DNA of 64,000 nt from contig JADNYJ010000169.1 in NCBI GenBank assembly GCA_015501075.1, forward strand, positions 17,727-81,726. The letters run 5' to 3'. Shown here piece by piece: positions 20,752-31,274 of this stretch (position 1 is the stretch's first letter; every line of letters begins with the position of its first letter). Under the pieces are notes generated by a model. The model made no database searches. It had not been told where the DNA came from and saw only the letters and a list, made by a program, of their open reading frames with translations. A program made the translations under genes and the position numbers. The DNA is from Gymnopilus junonius (lineage: Eukaryota; Basidiomycota; Agaricomycetes; Agaricales; Galerinaceae).

Positions 20752-23289
20752 CATCAGGAAAACAAAGAAAAGCTCTAGAGCCACTGGGGGCTCCTGGGAG
20801 TGTTCTAGAGCATGAGAGCATCAAAGCTGTCAGAGTGCTCTCATCCAATCCTCACAAAAAATAATTTCCTAAGGATAGTCCCAGAGCACCCAGAGATTGC
20901 TCTGTAGCATCTCATAGAGCTGCTTAGTGTATTCTGAGGGCATCTGGAGTTTGTCAGTCAAAGCTCTGACTGGGATACTTTAGATTCAAGTGTTATTTAA
21001 CTCAGAAATGCAAGTAAGAAGTAAAACAAATATATATACAAAACTGCATAAGGGGTACATGGGCTGTGTACATACAGAGGGTAATACTAACTACTTGGAG
21101 AACAGCACTATCTACCCCTTCTCCCCTCCAGATACAGTAATAAGGACCTATGTTGGTGTTGACGGTGGTGGTGGTGACAGCGAGGGAGGGGTGTCCTATG
21201 TAGGTGACTAGTCAATAAGAAACTTTGTGAAAAAGAGGAGGGGAGGTACGTACCTAGGCCAGCAATGTCGGACGAAGTGGCAGTGGAGGAGACGGCGGTG
21301 ATGTGCTGTGGAGGAGATGTGTGCGAGATGGTGGTGGCAGCCGAGGACTGCCGTTGAGGTGCGTTGGCACCCACAGAGGTCAGAGTTTCCTGTTGAAGTC
21401 ATATGTTAGTGTTGGTGTAGAAAAGAAAGGGAATGGGGACTTACCAGTGCTAGGGAGGTCATGTAAAGCAGCCAAGACCGCCATGTCATGACATGGGCCA
21501 TACAGCCATCAGCCCGTCGATGGGCTAGCTGGCATCCATGTCAGCGTGGAGGGTGGAAGTGGTGTGTGAGAGGGCAATCATGACATGTTGCGGCAAAGGC
21601 GGAAGGAGGAGGCAGTGATGATGGCAAGGGAGGATATCCTAAAAAATAAATAGTTACTAAGAAAGAAAAAAAAAGAGAGGGAGAGAGAGGCGTACCTGGG
21701 CCAGCAAGGCTGGACAATGCGGGGGTGGGTGACTGCCACTTCACACCTGCGTCATGTGGTGTCAATCCTTGCCAACCAGGCTGGCATCCACAATTGACTT
21801 GTGGATACCAGAGGCAGTGGCAAGAGGTGGTGGAAAGAGGAAGGGGAGAGGGAAGAGAAGTGGGAGGGGTCAGGTGATGGTGTAAAGACAAGAGAAGTCT
21901 CGAACGTGAAGTTCGAACTTTTGTTGATCACCATCATGTGACCAATGGGAAAGTGCAGACAGAAAGTCAAGTCCGACTCTCTGTCTGCACTTTCCCACTT
22001 CTCCTCCCATTCAATAAACAAGATCAAGCATCGCGTTCGACACGTGGTTGATCTGTGTTTGCTGGGAGAAGGGGGTCAATGTGCACGGACGCATTTGGAG
22101 TCCAAGGTTGGCCAAACTTGGCTGACCAGCAAACTCCGAATGTGATCAACGGCCTGTGCATCATTGATCCCGCTCTCTCTTCCACTTGGTCACCCGCCCT
22201 CTTCCTTCTTCTCCCTCCATCGTGGTTCTCACCCCTCCCTCCAAGGAGGATGTGGGCTTTCTCAAAATGAGCATGGGGTAGGCGTTACAAAGGGGGGACC
22301 CATGGTATGGGAGGCCCGACCAGTATGTGGAAGGACGTATGCGTGAAATCCGTGCATATGTCTTTTTTATTTCTATTCTTCTATTTTCTTCTATATTTTA
22401 CTGATAAGATTGTTTTATTTTCTCTAGATTTGATTTCTTACGTACCCTGGTGCCTCCACTGCCCCCCTCGCCCAGCAAAAGTGAGACGTGGGTAGTTATT
22501 TTCCCTTTCCTCTCGACAACCTCACCCCTATCTCCCTCACATGGAAGAGCAACAGCAGCTGTTGTCACTGCTTCCCCACCCTCTCAACTTGCCACATCAA
22601 GCTGGAGGGTGGGTATGGTCGCTGGTAGTCACACACAACCACCCCTTGCTTCTTGGTTGCAAGGACAAGCTGGGCTCGTGGGTGGTGCAGTTGCACCCAG
22701 CTACCACCAATGCATGGCATCGACCTTGCCGCAGCTCAACCCTCTCACTACATGCAAGTTGGGCAGACACCTGCAGCGTTGCATCACAGCTGGCCCTTCC
22801 ACCACACCACCACTTGTCTTCCTACCCCTGCAACATGGAGATTCCTCCTGTTGCTTTTGTTTTTCTTTTTTGTGATCTATAAGCCATGTATATACAGTAG
22901 TGTATTAAATTATAAAGAATATAATTCATTTTCTTTACTTATTGGACAGAACTAAATACTAGTAAAGGAGATTGGAGGGGCTACCACAGATGGCGTTCAT
23001 GTGACTTTTGCCTTGCAACTTCAGCTTGCAATTCCAGGGCAGAGGTCACATGATTGTCTGAACTCAACTATCTATTAGTATTACTGTATTACTTGACTAT
23101 CCTAATTTATTTTACCCCTGGGAGCTCTGAGTGATTCTAGAGCTTTTTATTGAAGAGCTGTTGCTGAGAGCACCTGGGGGAACACAGAGTGCTCAGAGAC
23201 ATGATGGGAGCTCCTAGACCAAAGTGATGGATTGGGTAAGCCCTGTGTTTGCCTGAGTTTGTTCAGGGCAAAAATGCTTTTTCCTGATG
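20752..23289. mobile_element. 2.5-kb TIR element nested in the integrase
   Basis: The integrase frame stops at GAGGCCTATTT and resumes at TTAAGGATGTTCACAAAC. The inserted DNA begins CATCAGGAAAA and ends TTTTCCTGATG, an 11-bp perfect terminal inverted repeat. Removing it and one copy of TT restores the reading expected for this integrase family (EAY-L-R-MFTNWHQNDW), so the target duplication is probably the 2 bp TT. Both subterminal 200-bp regions are rich in short TCTAGAGC and GAGCACC motifs in both orientations. There is no transposase; internal frames are short and low-complexity (T/C- and GGT-rich). It therefore looks non-autonomous. I could not assign a superfamily. Confidence 0.7.
21947..21996. 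repeat. 17-bp perfect inverted repeat inside the nested element
   Basis: GGGAAAGTGCAGACAGA (21947-21963) and its exact reverse complement (21980-21996) are separated by 16 bases. Weaker pairing (GTTCGAAC...GTTCG, TTGATC...GATCAA) extends outward for several tens of bases, so transcripts could form a long hairpin. Confidence 0.7.
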
Positions 23290-24024
23290 TTAAGGATGTT
23301 CACAAACTGGCATCAGAATGACTGGGCTTCCTGGCTTCCAATTGCGGAATTTTCCTACAACAATCACATTCATTCTGCTATAGGAACTTCACCCTTTTTT
23401 GCAACCAAAGGCTATCATGTCAAATTGGGAATTGAACCATCTTCAACTGGACAACATCTTGAACAAGGGGAAAATCATGCTCAACAATTCACTGAACATA
23501 TGGCAAAAATACATGAAGAGACCTGAAGTGCAATGGAGAAAACCAACGAGGATATGAAATGGTTTTATGACAAGAAAAGGAAACCAGAGGAATACAATGT
23601 CGGTGATAAAGTCTGGCTAGACATGAAGGACATCAATACCGGAAGGCCAAAAAAGAAATTAGACATCATATGCGAAGGACCCTTCAAAATCATGGAAAAG
23701 ATCTCGAACGTCGCATACCGGCTCGAACTCCCACCCTCATGGAAAATCCACAATTCCTTCCATGTTTCAAAGCTCAAACGGGTTAAAGAAGATGAGTTCA
23801 ACCAGAAACTTCCCCGAGTCACACTACATGTTCGAGGAGACAACTGGAACACTTTTGAAATCACACAGGCAAAAATGACAAATGGACACCTCAAATTCTT
23901 TGTCACATGGACCCTGCCCGATGGAAAGACACACCAATTATGGGAACTTGCCTCGAGAATGGACAATGATGCACCAGAACTAATCAAGGAGTTCTATAAA
24001 AAGCATCTGCAGGCACCACGATGA
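23290..24024 (+). pseudogene. pol: C-terminal integrase with chromodomain-like end
   Basis: This is the continuation of pol after the nested element: MFTNWHQNDWASWLPIAEFSYNNHIHSA and SPFFATKGYHVKLG are the usual post-DDE integrase blocks (first block quoted only in part of its length as read). One TGA at 23524 follows KIHEET. KVWLDMKDINTGRPKKKLD matches the integrase GPY/F region (GPFKI follows). The end (FEITQAKMTNGHLKFFVTW, then LWELASRMDNDAPELIKEF) resembles a chromodomain, the module that directs chromoviruses to heterochromatin. The stop is at 24024. Confidence 0.8.
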
Positions 24025-24268
24025 ATCCTGCAAGCAACCCTGAAACCCGGTCAATCCACAACAGGTGTTGATCATTCACTCCCCTCAGAACAGGAATTAC
24101 TCCATTTGGCTCAAGTCACATCAAACTTCACTAAACACGTGAACCTTAAAGGGGAGGAGAAACCTGATTGCCACGTCATCGGTCTAAATTCAATTTCGAA
24201 CCATCAACCTCATGCAAACCACACCCATACCAACCTCACGCAAACCACACCCATACCTCGCAAACACC

Positions 24269-24406
24269 ATGTTCCCCATCAACTATGCCTCCCCATCCTT
24301 CTTCAATGCTAAATATGACTATGAAGGCTTATTCACTGTCTTCCCACCAGAACCCCCAGTACTGCGGGTAATTCCACCAATGCCCCCTCCATCACCCCTT
24401 GCATGA
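24269..24406 (+). CDS. Small ORF in the post-pol region of the gypsy element
   Basis: Starts MFPINYASPSFFNAKYDYEG and contains FPPEPPVLRVIPPM. The stop at 24404 is TGA, and reading through it stays open to 24466. It lies in the same frame as the next ORF and shares a motif with it (F-P-x-E-P-x-V-L-R). I recognise no family. It may be an element-specific accessory protein or a captured host fragment. Confidence 0.35.
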   Translation: MFPINYASPSFFNAKYDYEGLFTVFPPEPPVLRVIPPMPPPSPLA

Positions 24407-24478
24407 TCAAACCCAAATGATCATTCAAAGCCATCTGTAAGAAGATTTCCCAGGTGTTCAAACTGAAACCAAAAAATC

Positions 24479-24485
24479 TATAAAA
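24479..24485 (+). promoter_or_regulatory. TATA-like box before the second post-pol ORF
   Basis: TATAAAA lies 63 bases upstream of the ATG at 24542, inside the element and outside its LTR. It suggests a subgenomic transcript, but it may be chance. Confidence 0.3.
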
Positions 24486-24541
24486 GCCGATGCGTCCATT
24501 CCCTTTTATTTAACAAATTATTCAATCCTTTCACAAAAAAC

Positions 24542-25000
24542 ATGCCTTCTTATGCACCACCCACCCTTGATGAGTTCACTGCCCTCATCTTTCATGACTT
24601 CGATGCTGCCTGAGCAGCCTTCCCCCAAGAACCCCTAGTGCTTCGCGCTCTCACCACCTTCTGAACATCTCTCACCACTGCCCATTCATTACACGCTGCT
24701 GCCACCAAACTAGACTGGCATGCTTTCGACATATTCAATGATATGAAAACATATGGATTAGGATCAAGGATTGAAGAACTCATCAATTCCCGTCGTCCCC
24801 CTCTAGGATCAAGGCTCAACCCTATCATCATCAATGACAAACCAACACCTACCCCAGATCCGAATGATCATCCTAACACTGTCCCTATCCCATGATGAAC
24901 CATACGATATGCCCCATACCCAAAGCAACATGCACGCAAGACCACAGGTGGAAGACCGATCAAAAGAAGACCTTCAATGCCAAATAGCCCAGAGCTTTAA
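24542..25000 (+). pseudogene. Second post-pol ORF of the gypsy element, broken by TGA codons
   Basis: Begins MPSYAPPTLDEFTALIFHDF and continues in one frame to TAA at 24998, next to the polypurine tract. It is interrupted at four or five places only by TGA (after DFDAA, after ALTTF, and twice after TVPIP), the same pattern as in pol. Contains FPQEPLVLRAL, echoing FPPEPPVLRVI of the preceding ORF, and LDWHAFDIFNDMKTYGLGSR. No signal peptide or membrane helix, so it is not an envelope protein. Its position between integrase and LTR is unusual for a fungal chromovirus. Confidence 0.5.
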
Positions 25001-25011
25001 AGGGGAGGTAG

Positions 25012-25416
25012 TGTCATGAATCCTCATTTTCTCCTCATTCCTCTTTCCCCTGTTTCACTTCTTATCTATATTCGATCATCCATGCCCTTCCCTTATGCCG
25101 CAGCCTCCATAGTAGCCATGCTCTATCCATATGCTAACCTCATGGACACTCATATATACTAATACAGACACCTCTACTTAGTATAAATACTGGTTGGTTG
25201 TAGTAGATAGACTTCAGCTTGAACTTGGTTTAGCTTTAGTTCTGACAGTAGTTGGCTGTAATCAGCCAACTGCTGGCGCGGTTTCAAACATCCCTTGACT
25301 ACCTCTTACTATTAGACAGCCTCATAGCCAACTCTGAGCTCTTCTCAGCTCAGTGGAAACTGCTATCTGTTCAGTTTCACCACCATCACGTCTTTTGTTG
25401 TCTGGACTCTCATATC
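25012..25416 (+). repeat. LTR of the gypsy element
   Basis: Starts TGTCATGAATCC just after the polypurine tract and probably ends at a CA near 25416. Inside it is a TATAAAT box (25182-25188). No second copy is present in the window. The right boundary is uncertain. Confidence 0.6.
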
Positions 25417-25503
25417 ATTGATGGTGCGTTCGAACCAGCACATCCAAAAATACATAAAATAGAATATTATACAAGAAAAAGTCCAGGAAGTTCTCTACTT
25501 TCC

Positions 25504-26772
25504 TCACTTTGATTTTAGCTTGTCAGAGCCAAACTCGAGCTGTTCTCTTGTTAGGTATGCCCCGTCCCTTGGCTTCAAAATGATTTTTCGAGTTTGCTGA
25601 ACTTTCAGTCCCTTGTCTCCATAGTACCTCTTCATCTCGTAGCTCCACTGATCATATCCACGGATGCAGCGGCCGACATGATTGAAGAACTCTTTGACTG
25701 CTCCGTCGACTTGCTTGCCCCAGGAAGGGAGATTCTTGAGATCGGCGAGGAATTTGCCAATGGTCGCCGTAGCAAAACCGGAGAGCCAGTACAGCACTTC
25801 CTGCAAACCAATGTTGTGTTCGTGCATGATGGCCGTAACAACGTTATGTCCATCAAGCCCACGAGAATATTCGAGACCGTATGAGTGTATATCCTGAGGC
25901 TCTGTCAGTTTGGCACAATGCGTGGGTGGCTAGGAACGTACATTGGTAATAGCGATAAGGTCAGTTGCGCCCTCTATCATTGACATGATGAGAGGATGTT
26001 CGAAGACTTCATCAGGGATATTAAGCCCCAATCCAAAAAACGAGAAGCTGGGTTTGCCACCACATGTATCTCGCCGAAGTACCAGGTAATCAGAAACGGT
26101 CCTAATGAGACCTTCGTCTCTGTCGTCGGCTTCTTGAATGATGGAGGACGTGTAAGCCCTGAAGTCGGCAATAAACCTCTCAATTCCTTGTACATCATTC
26201 CCGACCACGTCGATTGTTCTCTTGAAAAACCTTACGGTGCATATTATGATATCATGCTTCTGAGGGAAGGTAAAGTAACTCACTGTCGAGCCATCTCGTT
26301 GATCTTGTTACTGGCAGGAGTTTCAGTATCTCTGAAGGTGTTCATCACACCTTTGGATATCTCCATAGCTTCATCTCGAGTGGCCAAATCGGTGTACTCA
26401 TCAAAGGCGAAGTAGAAGCTCATCAAGTCACAAGAAATTCGAAGATAATCTAAAAGAAACTCAGCCTGACGTTGAGGTTCTCAAATAAATAACAAACTAA
26501 CCTTCGTTCTCTAGTGGGCCCACAAGAGCTCCCAGTAAATCTAGGGTTAGTTATTCTATCAGAATTTTCATAGCAGAGACGTATTAGAATATCAACTTAC
26601 TGAAATTACAAGCCTTGAATTTTGCAAATTTCTCCAGTTTGAAGAATTCGAAAGATCCAACCCATGCATTGGCATCGTCTTGAACGACCTCCAGGTTAGC
26701 ATTGACGGTTCGACGCCAAGGCCACTGAGCCAACAGGTCTGGGACGGTGTATTCAGTAGGGTTTGAAGACAT
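25504..26772 (-). CDS. Class I sesquiterpene synthase
   Basis: Start at 26772 (MSSNPTEYTVPDLLAQWPW); exons end at 25504. The aspartate-rich metal site is FAFDEYTDLATRDEAM (D-E-x-x-D), followed by the NSE motif NDIHSYGLEYSRG, which together bind three Mg2+ and the diphosphate. Other family features include RDTCGGKPSF (the usual RRDTxG element) and MKRYYGDKG near the end. The length, about 340 residues, fits fungal Cop-type cyclases that convert farnesyl diphosphate to a sesquiterpene in the cytosol. The product cannot be deduced. Introns are short, and one lies between the TN and D of the NSE motif. No breaks seen. The stop lies less than 100 bases from the LTR, so the retroelement may influence this gene. 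Confidence 0.92.
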
Positions 26773-26853
26773 CTTTGAGGATCTGAGAGAGGCAGACAGG
26801 AATGTGTATGAGGCAGGTAGTTGCTGTTGAGCTACGGGCTGTATGAGCGACTG

Positions 26854-26861
26854 CTTTTATA
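26854..26861 (-). promoter_or_regulatory. Putative TATA box of the terpene synthase
   Basis: On the minus strand TATAAAAG, about 82 bases upstream of the ATG. Confidence 0.5.
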
Positions 26862-28756
26862 GCCCAGCTTGAGTAAATATCTACTATAGTTTTTATCATT
26901 TCCTCGCTACCCGGTTATCTGTGCAAGCTGTCGGCGGTTATTTTTCAGTTGCACAGCTGTTCACAGAAGGGGATGAATAGCAACTGACGCAATAACCCTG
27001 AAGCGCAGGGCGACGTTTTTGGCCTACCTGGCTCGAGTTGCGATTCATCTCCTTTAAGTTTTAGTTGCGTATCCCGAAGACACGTTGAGTGGAATCTTAT
27101 CGCACCATCTTGACCTCCGCGAGTGATGCTGTCGACCGATTATGATCGGCCGGATGCGAACTAAGTCGAAAAATCAGTGTACTTGCCACCCTCTTTTACT
27201 GTTTTAAGGGTGTCGATTTATTTATCGCCGTTATGATCTTCTTGCGTGGTGATAACACAACACAACCCCCCATTAATGAGACGGTCATCGGAGACAGTGC
27301 CTTGGACTTGCATTGACTTATTGCTCATATATTCAGAACGCTTTGCTTCCTTAATACGTAGTTGAATTATTGAACAATAGACTTCAGACTTTTGATAAAA
27401 AACCAGGTTGGTCGAACGGTGTTCGCCAAGCAGTCCTATATTTGGCAGTCATAATCGGTCATTCTCATTCTTTCATTTCCGATATTAAAAGTGGCATTTC
27501 GGTATTTCTTCTCACAGTAATATTATGTAGAAAGACAGGCTCTCCACTGGCATGTGCTTTTAGTATATAATGCAGGCTGTAGATATTCTGCGAGGAGCTC
27601 GGATGAATCAACATACCGTCGTCCATCAAACGTTCATCCTTGGTGTTAAAATTTTGATATCGATAGACGTCAGCAGAAAATAAATATATAGATGGCAGAT
27701 GAGGCGCCGGCGGCTCTTTAGAAGTGAGAAAGTGCATAGGTTTGGATAAGAATGGATGAGAAACAAACGTAATATTCGACTCCAAGGATCTCATGAACCA
27801 TGATGTTCCCCATGGGGTGATGTCTACGCAACGGCACTTCGACAATTTTATCCAAAGCAGTAGATCTACAACGACAGGTACATGGTGTAATCGGTCTGAG
27901 TGCCATATGGTTAATAGCATACTACGGATTTGAATTTTTACAATTTCCCGACCTTGTTAGGATTGCATGTTTCAAATTGGATTATTAGTTCAAGGCCTAA
28001 CAGACATGTACCATCTACTGAAAGGTTCCTTTACATGGTCTACCTCCATCATTCGGACCTAATGTATAGCGGCACTGAACAGGAACACAAGTCAAATACG
28101 AAACGAATAGGTCGCCATTTAGAAAGCCGGAAACTGGGCACTTATACGTGAAACAATGACATCACTGAAAACCTTCTGGGGTATTTTTTTTGATAGTGCA
28201 TTGTAGTTTCCGAGGGTAAAAATCTGACTCAGAATGATATTGCTGAAGGACCGGAACATAAGTGAGCAAGCACTTGCAGCTCAATAAGCTTGACCAGGTA
28301 CACCAGGTGCCGTAAAGGGCAAGGTACTCCCTTTTACATGGAAGGCCCTCATAAAAATTATAGGGTACAAGTTATACGTAGATGACAGAATTCAAATACA
28401 CATGCGGTACATGGCTTTCCGAGGTCAAAGGATTATAACGAAGTAGATGCACCATATGAAAGATTGATTCTCTCTCCATACGCACCGGAAGCGAGCAACG
28501 CTCACGATCTTTGCACCGCATGGACGTCAGGGTGAAACACAGACCATGTTCAAGGACCCAAAAGAAATAAGAGATATTAAGAACAAAAATTTTCTGGTCG
28601 CTTGCTGATGTCCACTGTATCTATACCTGTAGGCTGAAAAAGTTACTGACTCAAGCGATCTACAGAGAAGGCACAGATTAATCTGGATCTTCATCTTAAA
28701 GCATACAGGTATATATTTAGAAACTTATTCCAAGGAAGTAAGAACGAAAATCTTAC
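26862..28756. other. Intergenic, one unassigned minus-strand ORF
   Basis: The only long frame is 27465-27920 minus (about 150 codons, non-ATG possible start). It shows no recognised motif and no splice partners. The rest is AT-rich without coding signal. Confidence 0.4.
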
Positions 28757-30539
28757 CTATTCACGAGCTTTAGGAGGACCGTAGTGGGGATTGTTCCCAA
28801 CATTACTGAGATCTCCAAGTAAAGATGTTGCATCTTCGTTGATAGTTTCACTTCAAAATGAGCATGTATTTTTGATAAATTACTGCTTCAGAACGCTGCG
28901 CAAGGAAGAGCAACCAAAGTATCGGAGAAATCGGAGAGATATGACTTGAATTTGAGGATAGTTTCGCAATCTACCTAACTACCTAACTACCACATCAGCA
29001 CTCCTGAACTTTTCTTCATCATCATCTCTAAGGTGCGTTGATAAACAAATTGAGCTACTCCATTCACAAAAGTCGCTTATCGCGCAGGTACAATTGTAGA
29101 AGAATATCCAGTATAGCCGACAAGATAACTATGAGGGTTCCTTAGTTCTGCGATCCAACTCTATTCAGGGATAAGAAAAACACGTACATTTCAACTGTTG
29201 AGGGTCATTAGAACAATAATGGGCATATATTTGCCTTTTTGCCGTGTTCTGGTTTAGGCTGACAAATCGATTCAAGATATAATCGCAGGCTGCATCGTAG
29301 TCGTTTCCACCTCGATAGTCTGGGAAATAGTCCCCGAGAGGTGAGTGGTGAAGCTTTGCGGCAAAGCGATCCACGTGGTTTAAAATCAAAATCTGTTGCA
29401 AAGGTTATAAATGGTTCAGCAACGAGAAGAGAAGATGACGTACGAAAGGCGTTTGGGAGAACCACTTTGAATTGCATACAGAATCGAAGTGAAGAAATGT
29501 TTCTTCCAGACGATTCTGAAACAGAACATTAGATAAAGAAAGGGTAGCATTACGAAGAAATATGTATGCCTACCACACTGTTATCTTCCTCCAACATTTC
29601 ATCATATTCAGCCAAGTTGACCATATACATCACGGCGGTCACGTTGTCAAACTGATGAACCCATTTTCTCCTCTCGCCTCTCTGTCCCCCTAGATGAAAG
29701 ATCTTGTATGTGGTGTCCCCGACCATAAAATTGGTCTCGCTGATTCCTGTTGTCCTTATTTTACATCCTGGTCAGTGGGGATATAAAGGGGGGACCATAA
29801 GCGGTCCATGATTCGGAAGTAATATACTGCGGATTCATTTAGATTAAATTCGTTAGAGCGTCGGACGGCTTGTTGAACAGCGAGGTCACCCCAGAGGGAA
29901 CGTAAGGCTTCTGCAATATTGTGAGGGAGGACTGAGTATTCGACTTGACTGGGAAGGGAAAGAATGGTGGCGGAAGATGTGTTATTGCTTGGGGCAAGTG
30001 TTAGGCCAAGCTCGGGAATAACTTCAAGGATGAATCTGTCATCTTTTGATCGGTACAAGGGAAAAAAGGAGCAAATGTCTTGTTGAGTGAACGCACTTCA
30101 GGGCTTGGATAGCATTCGAATAGATGGTATCCTTGTATGCCTCCCGTTCAGACGTACTATAGCCACCTTGTTGGATTAGCTTAAACTGCCTGAGAAGTTC
30201 CAACTAGTCATAAGGGCAAAACAGTTCTCGTGTAAATTAGTCGAATAGTTATCGTGGTCGAACAGGAAAAGAAAACGAACCCCTCCAGAATTTCCAGATT
30301 CCAGGAACAGCATCTTGAGTTCATTCTTCGGCTTGAGAGCCTCGGTCATCAGCTGGCGATCTATTTCCTCATTTCCTACATAAGAAACGGAGGTCATTAG
30401 GCTGGAAAGCTGAACATAATAGGGCAACAGTTTTATCTGCTGACCCCAAAGGAACGACACGGCACTGAAGATGAAAAGACTTACGTGCCTTGGCTTCCTT
30501 TTCCGCACGGGAAGGCCCTTTGCGGCCCATGACTTTGAA
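28757..30539 (-). CDS. Divergent G protein alpha subunit with altered nucleotide-binding motifs
   Basis: Start at 30539 (MFKVMGRKGPSRAEKEAKA), then NEEIDRQLMTEALKPKNELK, the normal lead-in to the P-loop. The P-loop itself reads FLESGNSGG where Galpha has GESGKST, so the lysine is asparagine. FKLIQQGGYSTSEREAYKD and a helical domain follow. Switch I is RTTGISETNF (normal T-x-G-I). Switch II is HLGGQRGERRKWVHQF, where the D of D-V-GGQ is histidine. The NKxD box is ILILNHVDRF. The TCAT region is YCSNDPQQLK. The usual receptor-contact tail is not seen; a possible last exon (NEDATSLLGDLSNVGNNPHY) ends at 28757. It is clearly a heterotrimeric Galpha relative, but GTP binding is doubtful. Mushrooms have many such lineage-specific copies. 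Confidence 0.8.
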
Positions 30540-31274
30540 CATGGGGGTGGCGTGCTGGTGAGTACGAATTTGAATAACTTAGGATATTAAAGAAAGGAGG
30601 CGAAAGGTTGGGGCTATGGAACAGATACTGGTTGAGATGCAGTCAAAGAGGACTGAATATATGATAGTCGCATGCGGATACATACTATAGAGGGCGTAGA
30701 CCTCTAAACGTTCACATAGATAATCCAACAGACGGTAGACACACTTCTTGGTTGATACAAAGTAGAAACCGAGGATTCAAGGATCTATCAGCTGTTCATC
30801 AATTTAAGTCAGTGATGCTACAGCTGTAGGCCGTCCAGCATATGACGACGACAGTGCAGTAGTCGGTTTATTCACCTCACAGCGTTATTTCTATCTTGAT
30901 GAAATGCGTTTTGTTCGGCTGAGGCTGAAGTCGAAAGAAGAGATTATTACTGACCGTCGCGAAAGAAAAAGATGGGTGGGAATAGTTCAACAGCTCCCAC
31001 TATTTTTATCGATCCATTTGATTTCCGCGTCGTAGTCACACGTTGGTAACTAGATCCCAATCTACGGAATAGGTAGTCGAAGAAGCAATCATCCGCGCAT
31101 GGGTTCGTCCCGATAACGGCCACATATATCATAGACGTTAGTTACTGGAGTAAGGAGGATTATATTAAACCTATGCAATATAGGGCCAAGGATGGCACAG
31201 CGTGTCGAATGTTAAAAGTTAAACAACCTCTTGATTGTCAGTACATACACTGCACCTGATGTACTGCGTTATTG
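30540..31274. other. Intergenic, no gene recognised
   Basis: Holds the upstream region of the Galpha-like gene. A 61-codon minus-strand frame at 30947-31132 has no support. Confidence 0.5.

Larger units (their letters stand above)
16894..25416 (+). mobile_element. Ty3/gypsy chromovirus, 5'-truncated, stop-riddled, with nested insertion
   Basis: Order gag - protease - reverse transcriptase - RNase H - integrase with a chromodomain-like end - extra ORFs - polypurine tract - LTR, which is the Ty3/gypsy arrangement. The gag ATG is at 16894, directly at the border with the truncated gene A copy, so no 5' LTR or primer site is left on that side. All in-frame stops in gag and pol are TGA. Integrase is split by a 2.5-kb TIR element (20752-23289). 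The polypurine tract is AAAGGGGAGG (24999-25008) and the LTR starts TGTCATGAATCC at 25012. The element is inactive as it stands. Confidence 0.85.

Noticed and set aside
22444..22882. Proline/histidine/serine-rich open frames inside the nested element
   Set aside because: Three plus frames are open together because the DNA is C-rich; no transposase motif in any of them.
27465..27920. 151-codon minus-strand open frame between the terpene synthase and the Galpha-like gene
   Set aside because: No recognised motif, no signal peptide, no splice partners, and the reading starts without a clear ATG context.
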